DNA from: JAGREO01 sp020446285 | Lineage (GTDB): Bacteria; Pseudomonadota; Alphaproteobacteria; Geminicoccales; Geminicoccaceae | DNA: 64,000 bases | NCBI GenBank assembly: GCA_041398005.1 | Contig: JAWKVP010000008.1 | Location: forward strand, 62,001-126,000 | Direction of reading: 5' to 3' | Part shown: positions 16,516 through 25,785 of the stretch, in pieces | Layout: each line of letters begins with the position of its first letter | How positions within the stretch are numbered: the stretch's first letter is position 1 | Notes under the pieces: model-generated | Told to the model about the DNA's origin: nothing | What the model saw: only the letters and a program-made list of their open reading frames with translations | Databases searched by the model: none | Position numbers and translations under genes: made by a program

Positions 16516-17805
16516 ATGTCGATCGCCTTCTTCTGGCTCTTCCTCGTCATGATGGCCGTGGGCATCCCGGTCGTGTTCGTGCTCCTGCTGGCACCCGGCA
16601 TCAGCCTCTTCCTCGACGGCAAGATGGCGCTCTATCCGCAGATCCTGAGCCGTCTCTACAATGGCATGTACAGCTTTCCGCTGATGGCCATTCCCTTCTT
16701 CATCCTCGCCGGCGAACTGATGAATTCGGGCGGCATCACCCGCAGCCTCGTCCTCTTCGCGCAAAGCCTGATCGGCCATGTCCGCGGCGGGCTGGCGCAG
16801 GTCAACATCCTCTCCTCGATCCTCTTCGCCGGCCTTTCGGGCTCGGCCGTGGCCGATACCTCCGCGCTCGGCTCGATGCTCATTCCGGCCATGGAGAAAC
16901 AGGGCTACAGCCGGCGCTTCGCCGCCGCCGTCACCGCCGCCTCATCGGTGATCGGGCCGATCATCCCGCCATCGGGAATCATGATCATCTATGCCTTCAT
17001 CATCAAGGAAGTGTCGCCCGCGGGCCTCTTCGCCGCCGGCATCGTGCCGGGGCTCATGGTCGGCATCGGCCTCATGCTGGTGACATCGTATCTGGCGAAA
17101 AAGCGCAACTATCCGGTGGCCGCGCGCAAGGCGACGTGGACGGAACGCGGCAGGGCCGCCAAGGCGGCCTTCTGGCCGCTGCTCACGCCCGTCATCATCC
17201 TCGGCGGGATCCTCGGCGGCATCTTCACACCCACCGAAGCGGCCGGTGCGGCCGCCGGCTATGCGCTCATCCTCTCGCTCTTCGTCCTGCGCACGGTGAC
17301 CTTCCGCGAACTGCCCGCGGTCCTCTTCCGCGCCGCCATGGCTTCCGGCGTCATCATGCTGCTGGTGGGGGCTGCGGTGGCGTTCGCCTGGGTCGTGACC
17401 ATCTCCGGCGCGCCCGGAATCATGACCCGGTTCGTGCTGTCGATCTCCGACAATCCCTACATCCTGCTCTTCCTCATCAATCTCCTGCTGCTCTTCATCG
17501 GCATGTTCCTCGATGCCGGCCCGGCCATTCTCATCCTCGGGCCGATCCTCTCGCCGATCATGGCGAAGCTCGGCGTCGAGCCGCTGCATTTCGCCATCGT
17601 CATGTGCGTCAATGTGACGGTCGGTCTGGCGACGCCGCCCATGGGCCTCGTGCTGTTCACGGCAGCCTCGATCAGCCGCGAGAAGGCGGAGGCGATCGCA
17701 ATCGAGATGCTGCCGTTCCTGGCGGTGGAGATCGGCGTGATCTTCCTCATCACCTTCATTCCCGCACTCTCGCTCACCGTTCCCCGCCTGGTCGGCTTCG
17801 CCTGA
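16516..17805 (+). CDS. TRAP transporter large permease, DctM-type
   Basis: A 429-residue membrane protein with about 12 hydrophobic segments. Characteristic DctM stretches include FPLMAIPFFILAGELMNSGG, GLSGSAVADTSALGSMLIPAM, SSVIGPIIPPSGIMIIYAF and, toward the end, LATPPMGLVLF. It forms the ion-coupled translocation channel together with the preceding DctQ gene. The gene closes a two-gene operon and is convergent with the phosphoesterase gene. The missing DctP component is the main oddity. Confidence 0.94.
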   Translation: MSIAFFWLFLVMMAVGIPVVFVLLLAPGISLFLDGKMALYPQILSRLYNGMYSFPLMAIPFFILAGELMNSGGITRSLVLFAQSLIGHVRGGLAQVNILSSILFAGLSGSAVADTSALGSMLIPAMEKQGYSRRFAAAVTAASSVIGPIIPPSGIMIIYAFIIKEVSPAGLFAAGIVPGLMVGIGLMLVTSYLAKKRNYPVAARKATWTERGRAAKAAFWPLLTPVIILGGILGGIFTPTEAAGAAAGYALILSLFVLRTVTFRELPAVLFRAAMASGVIMLLVGAAVAFAWVVTISGAPGIMTRFVLSISDNPYILLFLINLLLLFIGMFLDAGPAILILGPILSPIMAKLGVEPLHFAIVMCVNVTVGLATPPMGLVLFTAASISREKAEAIAIEMLPFLAVEIGVIFLITFIPALSLTVPRLVGFA

Positions 17806-17846
17806 ACGCGCGGCGTTTCGCTATCAGCCGAAGATCGCCCCGGCCA

Positions 17847-18653
17847 TCAGCCGAAGATCGCCTCGAAGGTGATGGCCCGGCCGCAATCGTCGACAGGCTG
17901 GCGGTGGGTGACCACCGAACCGTCCTCGCCGACATTGTGGATGAGGAAGGCGGGCGGTTCGGCGCGGATGGCGACGGGGGCGTCAGGGGTGAGATCGAGA
18001 TCGACCTGATGTGCGATCCCCGGGCAGACCTGAACGATGGTTCCGGCGAAGCGGCTGACGATGGACCTGTGCACATGGCCCGTCACGATGCACTCGATGT
18101 TCGAATGCCCGGCGATGACGTTGGCGAACCGTTTCTCGCCCTCGATCAGCCGGATGCGGTCCATGCCGACGATGCCGCAGCGGATCGGCGGATGGTGCAT
18201 CATCACCATCACAGGGCGTTCCGCGCCGGCGAGTTCGAGCGCCAGCCAGTCGAGGCGATCGTTGCACAGCGCGCCCTCGCTGCGACCCTCGACGAGCGTA
18301 TCGAGGGCGAGCAGGCGGACCGGGCCGATATCGGCGCTGTATTGCAGGTACGGACTGTCTGCATACATCGTCGACAGGCCGGCGAACGAGGCGGCGAGCG
18401 GTTTGCGGCGGTCGTGATTTCCGGGAATGACGTAGAGCGGCATCATCAGCCGGTCGAGGATCGAGCGGGCGATGGCATATTCGCCGGGCGTGCCGTCATT
18501 GCCGATATCGCCGCTGAGCAGCACGACCTCGATGCGCGGCGTGAAGGCATTGATCGCGTCGACGGCGCGTTCGAGACAAAGGGCGGTGTCGACAGGGCCG
18601 ATCGGCGCACGGTTCTCGCGAATGTGCGGGTCGCTGATCTGGGCGATCAGCAT
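17847..18653 (-). CDS. Metallophosphoesterase, CpdA-like (3',5'-cAMP phosphodiesterase family)
   Basis: A 268-residue calcineurin-like phosphoesterase. All dimetal-site motifs are present in order: AQISDPHI (D8, H10), LLSGDIGNDG, IPGNHD, MMHHPP and TGHVHRS. This order and the length match CpdA-type class III cyclic nucleotide phosphodiesterases, though activity on cAMP is not assured. I chose the ATG at 18653 because the family begins with this strand; the ORF extends 14 codons further. The last five codons and stop appear again directly after the gene (17823-17839 repeats 17846-17862), a small tandem duplication. Confidence 0.87.
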   Translation of the reverse strand: MLIAQISDPHIRENRAPIGPVDTALCLERAVDAINAFTPRIEVVLLSGDIGNDGTPGEYAIARSILDRLMMPLYVIPGNHDRRKPLAASFAGLSTMYADSPYLQYSADIGPVRLLALDTLVEGRSEGALCNDRLDWLALELAGAERPVMVMMHHPPIRCGIVGMDRIRLIEGEKRFANVIAGHSNIECIVTGHVHRSIVSRFAGTIVQVCPGIAHQVDLDLTPDAPVAIRAEPPAFLIHNVGEDGSVVTHRQPVDDCGRAITFEAIFG

Positions 18654-18794
18654 GGCCGTGCGGTTCCGGGACGCGACACGGCAGCATCGGTGCAAGGCAA
18701 GGTTGTTTCCCCCAAAGGTTGATTCATGTCATATCAAATTCAATTACTATAGTTTACCAGATGGATTGTTCCGGCTCCAAGGAGGTTCGGTTTC

Positions 18795-19586
18795 TTGGTC
18801 GATCAAACCGTACTGTATGATGACGAGGGCGGGGTTGCGCTGGTGACACTCAACCGTCCGGACAGACGCAACGCGTTCAACGCTGCCATGCACGCCGAAC
18901 TGAATGCCTGTCTCGACCGGGCGGCGGGCGATGACGGTATCCGCGCCGTTCTGCTCACCGGCAATGGCGGGGCCTTTTCCATCGGCCATGACCTCGACGA
19001 CGAGATCATGGGCAATCCGCCGGAACCGCACGATTTCGGCAAGCTGCCGGAGCGCTTCTACAACCCGCTCCTGCGCCGGATCCGCCAGCTCGAGATGCCG
19101 GTGATCTGTGCCGTCAACGGCATTGCCGCCGGTGCTGCGGTCAGCGTGGCGCTGGCCTGCGATCTGGTGTTCGCCGCGCGCTCGGCGTGTTTCGTGCAGC
19201 CCTTTGCCGGCCTCGGCCTGATGCCCGATGCCGGTGCGACATGGTTTCTTCCAAGGCTGGTCGGGTTGCAGCGGGCGATGGGGCTCGCACTCCTCGGCGA
19301 GAGTCTTGGCGCGGAGCAGGCGGCGGAATGGGGCCTGATCTGGAAGGCGGTCGAGGACGAGCGGCTGCTCGAGGTGGCGTTCGTGCTTGCCCGCGAGCTG
19401 GCGCACGGCCCGACCAGGGCTTTTGCCACCACCAAAAAGGCGATACATTGCGCGCCGGGCAATACGCTCGACCAGCAGCTCGACGTCGAGAAATATCTCC
19501 AGCGCGCGCTCGCTCGAAGCGCCGACCATGCCGAGGGAATCGTTGCCCGAAGGACGGGGCGCAAGGCTGTATTCAGGGGTGTGTGA
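18795..19586 (+). CDS. Enoyl-CoA hydratase/isomerase family protein, PaaG-like
   Basis: A 263-residue crotonase-fold enzyme. The segment GLMPDAGATWFLPRLVG followed by LLGESLGAEQAAEWGLIWK is close to PaaG, the 1,2-epoxyphenylacetyl-CoA isomerase. The first oxyanion-hole region is FSIGHDLDDE and the second is NGIAAGAAVSVALACDL. It starts with TTG (18795) behind a strong GGAGG eight bases away; there is no ATG nearby. The paaH-like gene follows after 11 bp, so the pair probably handles ring-opened phenylacetate or other acyl-CoA intermediates. No paaABCDE or paaK is in the window, so a general beta-oxidation role is also possible. Confidence 0.88.
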   Translation: MVDQTVLYDDEGGVALVTLNRPDRRNAFNAAMHAELNACLDRAAGDDGIRAVLLTGNGGAFSIGHDLDDEIMGNPPEPHDFGKLPERFYNPLLRRIRQLEMPVICAVNGIAAGAAVSVALACDLVFAARSACFVQPFAGLGLMPDAGATWFLPRLVGLQRAMGLALLGESLGAEQAAEWGLIWKAVEDERLLEVAFVLARELAHGPTRAFATTKKAIHCAPGNTLDQQLDVEKYLQRALARSADHAEGIVARRTGRKAVFRGV

Positions 19587-19597
19587 AGGGGAGTATC

Positions 19598-21139
19598 ATG
19601 GTTCGGCCACTGGCGCCGGAGGCCGCTGTCGGGATCGTCGGTGCCGGAACGATGGGGGCTGGCATCGCGCAGGTGGCCTTGCAGGCGGGACATCCCGTCA
19701 TCCTCGTCGACCGCGATCCGGCGATCGTCGAGCGCGCGCGCGCCGGGATCGAAGCACGGCTCCGGCGGCTGGTCGACAAGGGCAGGCTCGCGGGGAATGC
19801 TGCCGACGATGCGCTCGCCCGCCTCCGCGCCGGTGCCACCGCCGCCGATCTCGCCGGTTGTGCGCTGGTCGTGGAAGCGGTGATCGAGGATCTCGATGCC
19901 AAGCGCGCGCTTTTTGCCGAAGTCGAGCGGCATGTGGCGGATGACGCCATTCTCGCCAGCAATACCTCCTCGATCCCGATAACCGCGATCGCCGCCGGTC
20001 TTCGCCGTCCCGAGCGGTTTCTCGGGATGCACTTCTTCAATCCGGCACCGGTCATGAAGCTGGTCGAGGTGATTTCGGGGCTCCTGACCGGCGTGGATGT
20101 GGCGGAAACGGTCGTGGCGACCGCTGTTGCATGGGGCAAGGTCGCCGCACGCGCGCGCTCGACGCCGGGCTTCATCGTCAATCGCGTGGCGCGGCCCTTC
20201 TATGGCGAGGCCCTGCGCCTGCTCGCCGAAGGGGCGGCGGATGCGGCCACCATCGATGCGATCCTGCGCGATTGCGGCGGCTTTCGCATGGGGCCGTTCG
20301 AGCTCACCGACCTGATCGGCCAGGACGTGAACGCGGCGGTGACGCGCTCGGTCCATGACGCGATGTTCCAGGATCCGCGTTACCGGCCCTCGCTCTTGCA
20401 GGAGGAAATGGTCGAAGCCGGCCGGCTCGGGCGCAAATCCGGCATCGGATTTTTCGATTACCGCGAGGGTGCGGCACCGGCGGTCGCGGCGGAGGAACCG
20501 TCCGCGAGCATGCCCGGTTCGATCGTGGTGGAGGGCGATCCGGGGCCGCTGGCACCGCTCGTTCTGGCGGCCCTTGAGGCGGGCGTGACGGTGGAACGCG
20601 ACGCGCTCGGGCGCGGTGTCATCTCGATCGCCGGCGCGCAGCTGGCGATGAGCGACGGCCGGCCCGCCGCGGAACGCGCGCTCGAGGATGACATGCCGAC
20701 CGCCCTCGTCGATCTCTGCCTCGATTTCGCCGCCACACCGCGTCTGGCGGTGGCCTTCTCGCCGGATATGGACGACGCCCGGCGCGACGCCGTCACCGGA
20801 TTTCTCCAGACCGGCGGACGCAGGGTCTCGGTGGTGCGCGACCTGCCGGGGCTCGTCGTTCTCAGGACGGTGGCGATGCTCGCCAACGAGGCGGCGGATG
20901 CGGTGCATTTTGGCGTGGCCTCGGCCGATGACATCGATGCCGCCATGGTCGCCGGCGTCAATTATCCGCAAGGTCCGCTCGCCCTCGCGAACTCCGTCGG
21001 CCTGACCCGGATCGCCGGCACGATCGGCCATCTCGGCCGGATCTATGGCGAGGACCGCTACCGCCTTTCGCCAGAACTGCATCGTGCCCGGCTGGCACGG
21101 GCGCTGGACGTCCGTTCGGCCGGGACCGGTCCGCGTTGA
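19598..21139 (+). CDS. 3-hydroxyacyl-CoA dehydrogenase, PaaH/PaaC-like
   Basis: A 513-residue NAD-dependent enzyme oxidising a 3-hydroxyacyl-CoA to the 3-ketoacyl-CoA. The N-terminal dinucleotide fold is GIVGAGTMGAGIAQ. The catalytic-domain motif is MHFFNPAPVMKLVEVI, and the first C-terminal domain has TPGFIVNRVARPFYGEALRL. A second, partly degenerate copy of the C-terminal domain (LPGLVVLRTVAMLANEAADA to NYPQGPLALANSVGL) gives the roughly 500-residue length typical of PaaH rather than the 280-residue FadB2 form. AAGGGGAG lies five bases before the ATG. It is cotranscribed with the paaG-like gene and overlaps the ATPase gene by four bases. Confidence 0.92.
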   Translation: MVRPLAPEAAVGIVGAGTMGAGIAQVALQAGHPVILVDRDPAIVERARAGIEARLRRLVDKGRLAGNAADDALARLRAGATAADLAGCALVVEAVIEDLDAKRALFAEVERHVADDAILASNTSSIPITAIAAGLRRPERFLGMHFFNPAPVMKLVEVISGLLTGVDVAETVVATAVAWGKVAARARSTPGFIVNRVARPFYGEALRLLAEGAADAATIDAILRDCGGFRMGPFELTDLIGQDVNAAVTRSVHDAMFQDPRYRPSLLQEEMVEAGRLGRKSGIGFFDYREGAAPAVAAEEPSASMPGSIVVEGDPGPLAPLVLAALEAGVTVERDALGRGVISIAGAQLAMSDGRPAAERALEDDMPTALVDLCLDFAATPRLAVAFSPDMDDARRDAVTGFLQTGGRRVSVVRDLPGLVVLRTVAMLANEAADAVHFGVASADDIDAAMVAGVNYPQGPLALANSVGLTRIAGTIGHLGRIYGEDRYRLSPELHRARLARALDVRSAGTGPR

Positions 21140-22302
21140 TCTCGAAGCTCGCCATTTCGGGGTATCGTTCGATCCGCGATCTGGTCCTGCCGCTCGCCCG
21201 GCTCACCCTCGTCACCGGCGCCAATGGCACCGGCAAGTCCAATGTCTACAAGGCGCTGCGGCTGCTGGCCGATGTCGCGCAGGGGCGGGTGGTGGCATCG
21301 CTTGCGGCCGAGGGCGGACTGACCGCCACGCTCTGGGCCGGGCCCGAGCGGATATCGCGGGCCATGCGTTCGGGTGCGGCGCCGGTTCAGGGAACGGTGC
21401 GCAAGGCGCCGGTGGCGTTGCGGCTCGGCTTTTCGGGCGAGGATTACGGTTATGCCATCGATCTCGGCCTGCCGCAGCCGACACAGGCGCTCTTTCCCGA
21501 CGATCCCGAGATCAAGTGCGAGGCGCTCTGGACCGGCGAGACGCTCGGACGCGCCAATCTCTTCGTCGAGCGACGCGGTGCCGCCGTCCGCATGCGCGGT
21601 TCGCAAGGGGCGTGGATCACCCTCGATCGGCGTATCGGCATGTTCGAAAGCATGATGACCCATGCCAACGATCCACGCGAGGCGCCGGAGCTTCTCGGCC
21701 TGCGCGAGGCCATCCGTGATTGGCGCTTTCACGACCAGATCCGCACCGACCGGGACGCGCCGCTGCGCTCATCGAAGGTCGCGACCTATACGCCGATCAT
21801 CGCCGCCGACGGGAGCGATCTCGCAGCGGCGATCGGCACGATCCGCCGGATCGGCGATGGCGACGCGCTCGACGAGGCGTTCGACGACGCCTTTCCCGGC
21901 TCCATCATCGAGACCGGCGACGCCGCCTCGGGCCATGAGCTGCGCATCCGCCAGCATGGCCTGCTCCGTCCCATGCGGACGGCCGAACTCTCCGACGGCA
22001 CCTTGCGCTATCTGTTCCTGCTCGCGGCATTGCTGTCACCGCGTCCGGCGGGCCTCATCGTCCTGAACGAGCCGGAGACCAGCCTGCATCCGGACCTTCT
22101 CCCCGCACTCGGCCGGCTGATCCGCCGTGCCGCGCGGGAGAGCCAGATCATCATCGTCTCCCACGCCCCGGTGCTCGTCGAACGGCTGTGCATGGATGAA
22201 GGCTGCCTGCATCTCGAACTGACGAGGGAACTCGGCGAGACCGGGATCGCTGGCGCCGATGCTGCCGGCATGGCCCCCGCATGGCGCTGGCCACGGCGCT
22301 GA
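21136..22302 (+). CDS. AAA-family ATPase, COG4637/OLD-like without TOPRIM
   Basis: A 388-residue predicted ATPase of the RecF/OLD-like AAA class. Walker A is GANGTGKSN (about 31-39), the signature-like SDGTLRYLFLLAAL precedes Walker B LIVLNEPETSLHPDLLP, and a terminal IIIVSHAPVLVE is the switch region. The length and motifs match the COG4637 predicted ATPases. There is no C-terminal TOPRIM nuclease domain as in OLD proteins. Translation starts at TTG overlapping the upstream TGA (TTGA), so it is coupled to the hydroxyacyl-CoA dehydrogenase. Function is unknown: relatives include abortive-infection and DNA-repair proteins, but no partner nuclease is next to it. Confidence 0.85.
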   Translation: MISKLAISGYRSIRDLVLPLARLTLVTGANGTGKSNVYKALRLLADVAQGRVVASLAAEGGLTATLWAGPERISRAMRSGAAPVQGTVRKAPVALRLGFSGEDYGYAIDLGLPQPTQALFPDDPEIKCEALWTGETLGRANLFVERRGAAVRMRGSQGAWITLDRRIGMFESMMTHANDPREAPELLGLREAIRDWRFHDQIRTDRDAPLRSSKVATYTPIIAADGSDLAAAIGTIRRIGDGDALDEAFDDAFPGSIIETGDAASGHELRIRQHGLLRPMRTAELSDGTLRYLFLLAALLSPRPAGLIVLNEPETSLHPDLLPALGRLIRRAARESQIIIVSHAPVLVERLCMDEGCLHLELTRELGETGIAGADAAGMAPAWRWPRR

Positions 22303-22330
22303 ACCGGCACTCACGCCTTCAATTACGCCC

Positions 22331-23119
22331 TCACGGCCGTTGTCCGGCCAGTCGCTCCATGGCCGCATGGACGGTCTCGTCGGATTCGTTCTGCATGGCC
22401 GCTCTCAGATCCGCCTGCGCACCCGCGCCGAGCAGCTTGCCGAGCCCGCGCGCGGATTGCAGGCGGATATGCGGATGCGGATCGCGGAGGCCATCGCGCA
22501 GCGCCGACAGCGCCTCGTTGCCGCCGATCCGCGTGAGCGCGACGATGGCGAGGCGGCGCATCTCGGGCCGCGCCGGACCGGCCGACATGCGCGCGATCTC
22601 GCGGGCGGCGAGCGGCCCGCCATCGACGGAGAGATCCCGCAAGCGGGACTTGAATATCTCGTCATCCAGTGACGGACGGTTGATGACCGGTGGCTCGATC
22701 CGCTCCACCGCCGGTTCGCTCGTATCGAACCCGTAGCTGCCGCCATCGCCCTCGCGCACGAGGATCTGCCGGGGCAGGCCGGTATTGCCGTCGAAACGGA
22801 GGATGAGGCTGTGCGGGCGGACCAGTTCGCGAATGACATTGCCCGGTTCGCCGGCGGCGATGGAGGCATGGCGCACATCGCCGAGTTCGCCGCGCACGTC
22901 GAGGCCGGCACCGATCGTGAGGGCGATGTCCTCGAGCACGGTGACGACGGGCCCCTCGGCATCGCTGATCGAGAGATACTGCCCGTCCCAGCCGATCTCG
23001 GTGGCGTTGCCCGCATCCGGCGCCGCGCCGGCAAGGAGAAGCGCCAGAAGGGCCGCCAGCACATGTGTGACGACGGCCGGCGGTGCCGCCTGCTCCGGCT
23101 GGTTCCTGTCGTTCAGCAT
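22331..23119 (-). CDS. Exported HEAT-repeat protein
   Basis: A 262-residue protein with a likely N-terminal signal (VVTHVLAALLALLLAGAAPDA, about 17-37). A beta-rich domain follows (IGWDGQYLSISDAEGPVVTV). The C-terminal third contains HEAT/PBS-lyase-like helical pairs, for example PEMRRLAIVALTRIGGNEAL and PHIRLQSARGLGKLLG. Such repeats mediate protein contacts, so a periplasmic scaffold is plausible. The gene lies 88 bp downstream of era on the same strand and converges with the ATPase gene. I cannot name a specific family. Confidence 0.72.
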   Translation of the reverse strand: MLNDRNQPEQAAPPAVVTHVLAALLALLLAGAAPDAGNATEIGWDGQYLSISDAEGPVVTVLEDIALTIGAGLDVRGELGDVRHASIAAGEPGNVIRELVRPHSLILRFDGNTGLPRQILVREGDGGSYGFDTSEPAVERIEPPVINRPSLDDEIFKSRLRDLSVDGGPLAAREIARMSAGPARPEMRRLAIVALTRIGGNEALSALRDGLRDPHPHIRLQSARGLGKLLGAGAQADLRAAMQNESDETVHAAMERLAGQRP

Positions 23120-23207
23120 TCTCCACCGCCCCGATATGCGTTCAAGCCATCGCGCGCATCATATCGCGAATCCGGCTATATGCGAAAATCCTGACATGAC
23201 GGTGACG

Positions 23208-24137
23208 TCAGCGGGGGAAATCGAGGCCCATCTCGCGATAGCGCTCGCGATCCTCCGCCCAGTTCTCGCGGACCTTGACGAACAGGAAGAGATGGACGCG
23301 GGCGTCGAGCAGCTCCCGGAGCTCGTTGCGCGCGGCTTCGCCGATGGCCTTGATCTGCCGCCCGCCCTTGCCGAGGATGATGCCCTTCTGCGTCGCCCGC
23401 TCGACATAGATCGTCTGGTCGATGCGGATCTCGCTGCCATCCTCGGATTCGGCCCATGCCTCGGTCTCGACGGTGGCGGCGTAGGGCAGTTCCTGATGGA
23501 GCTGGAGATAGAGCTGTTCGCGGGTGATCTCGGCGGCCATCGCCCGGTTGGACAGGTCGCTGAGCTGGTCCTCGGGAAAGAGCCACGGGCCTTCGGGCAT
23601 GCGCGTGGCGATGGCGTTCATGAGATCGCCGCAACCGTCGCCATTGAGGGCGGAGACCATGAAGGTTTCATCGAAGGCGAGGCGTTCATTCAGCCGGCTG
23701 ACCAGCGGCAGGAGGGTGGTCGGCTGGACGAGGTCGGTCTTGTTGATGACCAGAAGGCGCGGCTTGCGGCTGTCTGCGAGCCTTTTCAGGATGGTTTCCT
23801 CCTCGCTGCGCACACCGCGTTTGGCATCGACCAGCATGGCGACGAGATCGGCATCGGCGGCACCGCCCCAGGCCGCGTCCACCATCGCCCGGTCGAGGCG
23901 CTTTTTCGGCGAGAACACGCCCGGCGTGTCGATGAACATGATCTGCGTCCCGCCCCGGATCGAGATGCCGATGATGCGCCGGCGCGTGGTCTGCACCTTG
24001 GGCGAGACGATGGAGACCTTGGCCCCGACGAGCTGGTTGAGCAGGGTCGACTTGCCGACATTCGGCGCGCCGAGAAAGGCGACGAAGCCGGCGCTGTGGC
24101 CGCTGTCGTCCATGCCGCCTTGCGCGGGCTCGCTCAT
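23208..24137 (-). CDS. era: GTPase Era
   Basis: A 309-residue essential GTPase that binds 16S rRNA and helps 30S subunit maturation. G1 is GAPNVGKST (23-31), G3 is DTPG, and G4 is NKTD. The C-terminal KH domain contains GKGGRQIKAIGEAARNEL. The ATG overlaps the TGA of rnc in ATGA, which fixes the start; the ORF is open for 63 further codons upstream inside rnc. The order lepB-rnc-era is the usual alphaproteobacterial arrangement. The recO gene that often follows is absent here. Confidence 0.97.
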   Translation of the reverse strand: MSEPAQGGMDDSGHSAGFVAFLGAPNVGKSTLLNQLVGAKVSIVSPKVQTTRRRIIGISIRGGTQIMFIDTPGVFSPKKRLDRAMVDAAWGGAADADLVAMLVDAKRGVRSEEETILKRLADSRKPRLLVINKTDLVQPTTLLPLVSRLNERLAFDETFMVSALNGDGCGDLMNAIATRMPEGPWLFPEDQLSDLSNRAMAAEITREQLYLQLHQELPYAATVETEAWAESEDGSEIRIDQTIYVERATQKGIILGKGGRQIKAIGEAARNELRELLDARVHLFLFVKVRENWAEDRERYREMGLDFPR

Positions 24138-24838
24138 TCGTTCTCGAGTCCTTTCAGGAAGAGGCGCGCGGCCGCCTTTTCGGCATCGCGCTTGGAGCCG
24201 CCCTCGGCGACGATCCGTTCGTGTCCGCTCACATTCACGGCGACGGTGAAGACCGGCGCATGGGACGGGCCGGAGGTGCTGAGGGATTCGTAGACGGGAA
24301 GGCCGAGCGCGCGCGCCTGCGCCCATTCCTGCAGCGCCGTCTTGGGGTCGCTCGGCGGCACCTTGAGCGCCTCGGCACGCTTTCGCCAGTGGCGTTCGAC
24401 CAGCGGCCGTACCGCCTCGAGTCCGCCATCGATATAGATCGCACCGATGATCGCCTCCATCGCGTCGGCGAGAATGCCGGCCTTGTCGCGGCCGCCGCTC
24501 TGGCGTTCGCCGCGGGCAAGGGTGAGGGCGCCGCCGAGGTCGAGAGCGAGGGCGATGTCGGCCAGCGTCTCCTTGCGCACGAGGCGGTCCTGACGTCGGG
24601 AGAGGGCGCCTTCGGGATCGTCGGGATAGGCGGCGATGAGCATTTCCGCCACCAGCAGCCCGAGAACGCGGTCGCCGAGAAATTCCAGCCGCTCGTTGGA
24701 GCGCCGGCTGCCACGGCTGCCGCTGGTGGTGGCACTCGAATGGGTGAGGGCCTCGCGCAGCAGGCGAACGGCATTGAACCGGTAGCCGATACCGGTCTGG
24801 AAGGCTTCGAGCAGGTCTGTGCCGGCCGCCGTTTTCAC
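24134..24838 (-). CDS. rnc: Ribonuclease III
   Basis: A 234-residue double-strand-specific endoribonuclease for rRNA and mRNA processing. The RNase III signature NERLEFLGDRVLGLL is at about 48-62. A further acidic cluster is in DAMEAIIGAIYIDGG. The C-terminal dsRNA-binding domain runs from PKTALQEWAQARALG to GGSKRDAEKAAARLFL. The start is GTG at 24838, one base after the lepB TGA, so the two genes are coupled. The upstream in-frame Met at 24919 would place the start deep inside lepB and is rejected. Confidence 0.96.
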   Translation of the reverse strand: MKTAAGTDLLEAFQTGIGYRFNAVRLLREALTHSSATTSGSRGSRRSNERLEFLGDRVLGLLVAEMLIAAYPDDPEGALSRRQDRLVRKETLADIALALDLGGALTLARGERQSGGRDKAGILADAMEAIIGAIYIDGGLEAVRPLVERHWRKRAEALKVPPSDPKTALQEWAQARALGLPVYESLSTSGPSHAPVFTVAVNVSGHERIVAEGGSKRDAEKAAARLFLKGLENE

Positions 24839-24839
24839 G

Positions 24840-25574
24840 TCAGTTGATGGGCTGGAACATGCGGTGGAAGCGGATGGCCCAGGGCCATTTCCACGGCTCC
24901 CACAGACGGGCGCTGCCATTGACGGAGAAGAGGAGGAAATCGGCGCGGCCGATCAGGTTGACCAGCGGGATGTAGCTCACATGGTCGACCCGGCTGTCGA
25001 GGGAATTGTCGCGATTGTCGCCCATGGCGAAGACATGGCCCTCGGGCACCTGATAGACGCGGGTATTGTCCAGCGCGCCGAGCGAGGTCAGATCGAGGAT
25101 CGGGTGTTTCCTGCCGTTGGGCAGGGTCTCCTCGTAGAGCGGCTCCTCGACGATACGGCCCTTCTCGTCATCCCTGAAGGTGCCGAGGCGGCGGACTTCC
25201 ACGGGTTCGTCATTGATGTGGAGGATGCCGTTGATCATCTGCATCTTGTCGCCCGGCAGGCCGACGATGCGCTTGATATAGTCGGTGCGGTTGTCCGAGG
25301 GCAGCTTGAAGACGGCGACATCGCCGCGCTCGGGCATGCTCGCGAAGATCCGCCCCTCGAACAGCGGCAGGCTGAACGGCAGCGAATAGTGGCTGTAGCC
25401 GTAGGAGAACTTGGAGACGAACAGATAGTCGCCGACGAGCAGGGTCGGCTTCATCGAACCGGAGGGAATGTTGAACGGCTCGTAGGCGAAGGTGCGCACG
25501 AAAAGCGCGATCGCCACGGCATAGACCAGCGTGCGGATCGTCTCCTTGAGACTGCTCGTTCTGTTTTCGGACAT
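24840..25574 (-). CDS. lepB: Signal peptidase I
   Basis: A 244-residue inner-membrane serine peptidase removing signal peptides from exported proteins. One transmembrane segment lies at about 11-30. The catalytic serine is in IPSGSMKPTL (S40) and the general-base lysine is in DYIKRIVGLPGD (K101). Later box E is MGDNRDNSLDSR. The length matches the single-anchor alphaproteobacterial form. Start 25574 (MSENRT) has GAGCAGG six bases upstream; a second ATG six codons earlier (25592) is nearly as good. It heads the lepB-rnc-era run; acpS, which often precedes it, is not here. Confidence 0.96.
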   Translation of the reverse strand: MSENRTSSLKETIRTLVYAVAIALFVRTFAYEPFNIPSGSMKPTLLVGDYLFVSKFSYGYSHYSLPFSLPLFEGRIFASMPERGDVAVFKLPSDNRTDYIKRIVGLPGDKMQMINGILHINDEPVEVRRLGTFRDDEKGRIVEEPLYEETLPNGRKHPILDLTSLGALDNTRVYQVPEGHVFAMGDNRDNSLDSRVDHVSYIPLVNLIGRADFLLFSVNGSARLWEPWKWPWAIRFHRMFQPIN

Positions 25575-25785
25575 GACAGCCTGCTCGCGCATGGAACCTG
25601 ACGATCTCGCTCGCATGAGTGATCCCGGACGGCCGGACCGCGGCCCGGAGCGGAAGACGGGGCGACGAACGGGAACTGTCTGCTCCCGGCGACGGCGAAT
25701 GCGACCGTAACGGAGCCGACGACGAGGGTAAAGTTGACAATCCCCCTGCACACCGACCGAGTGGCTGAATAGCGCCACAGAACCG

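Noticed and set aside
21136..22302. Abortive-infection or OLD-nuclease defence system
   Set aside because: The ATPase has no TOPRIM domain and no adjacent nuclease or toxin partner; the evidence is too thin for a defence call.
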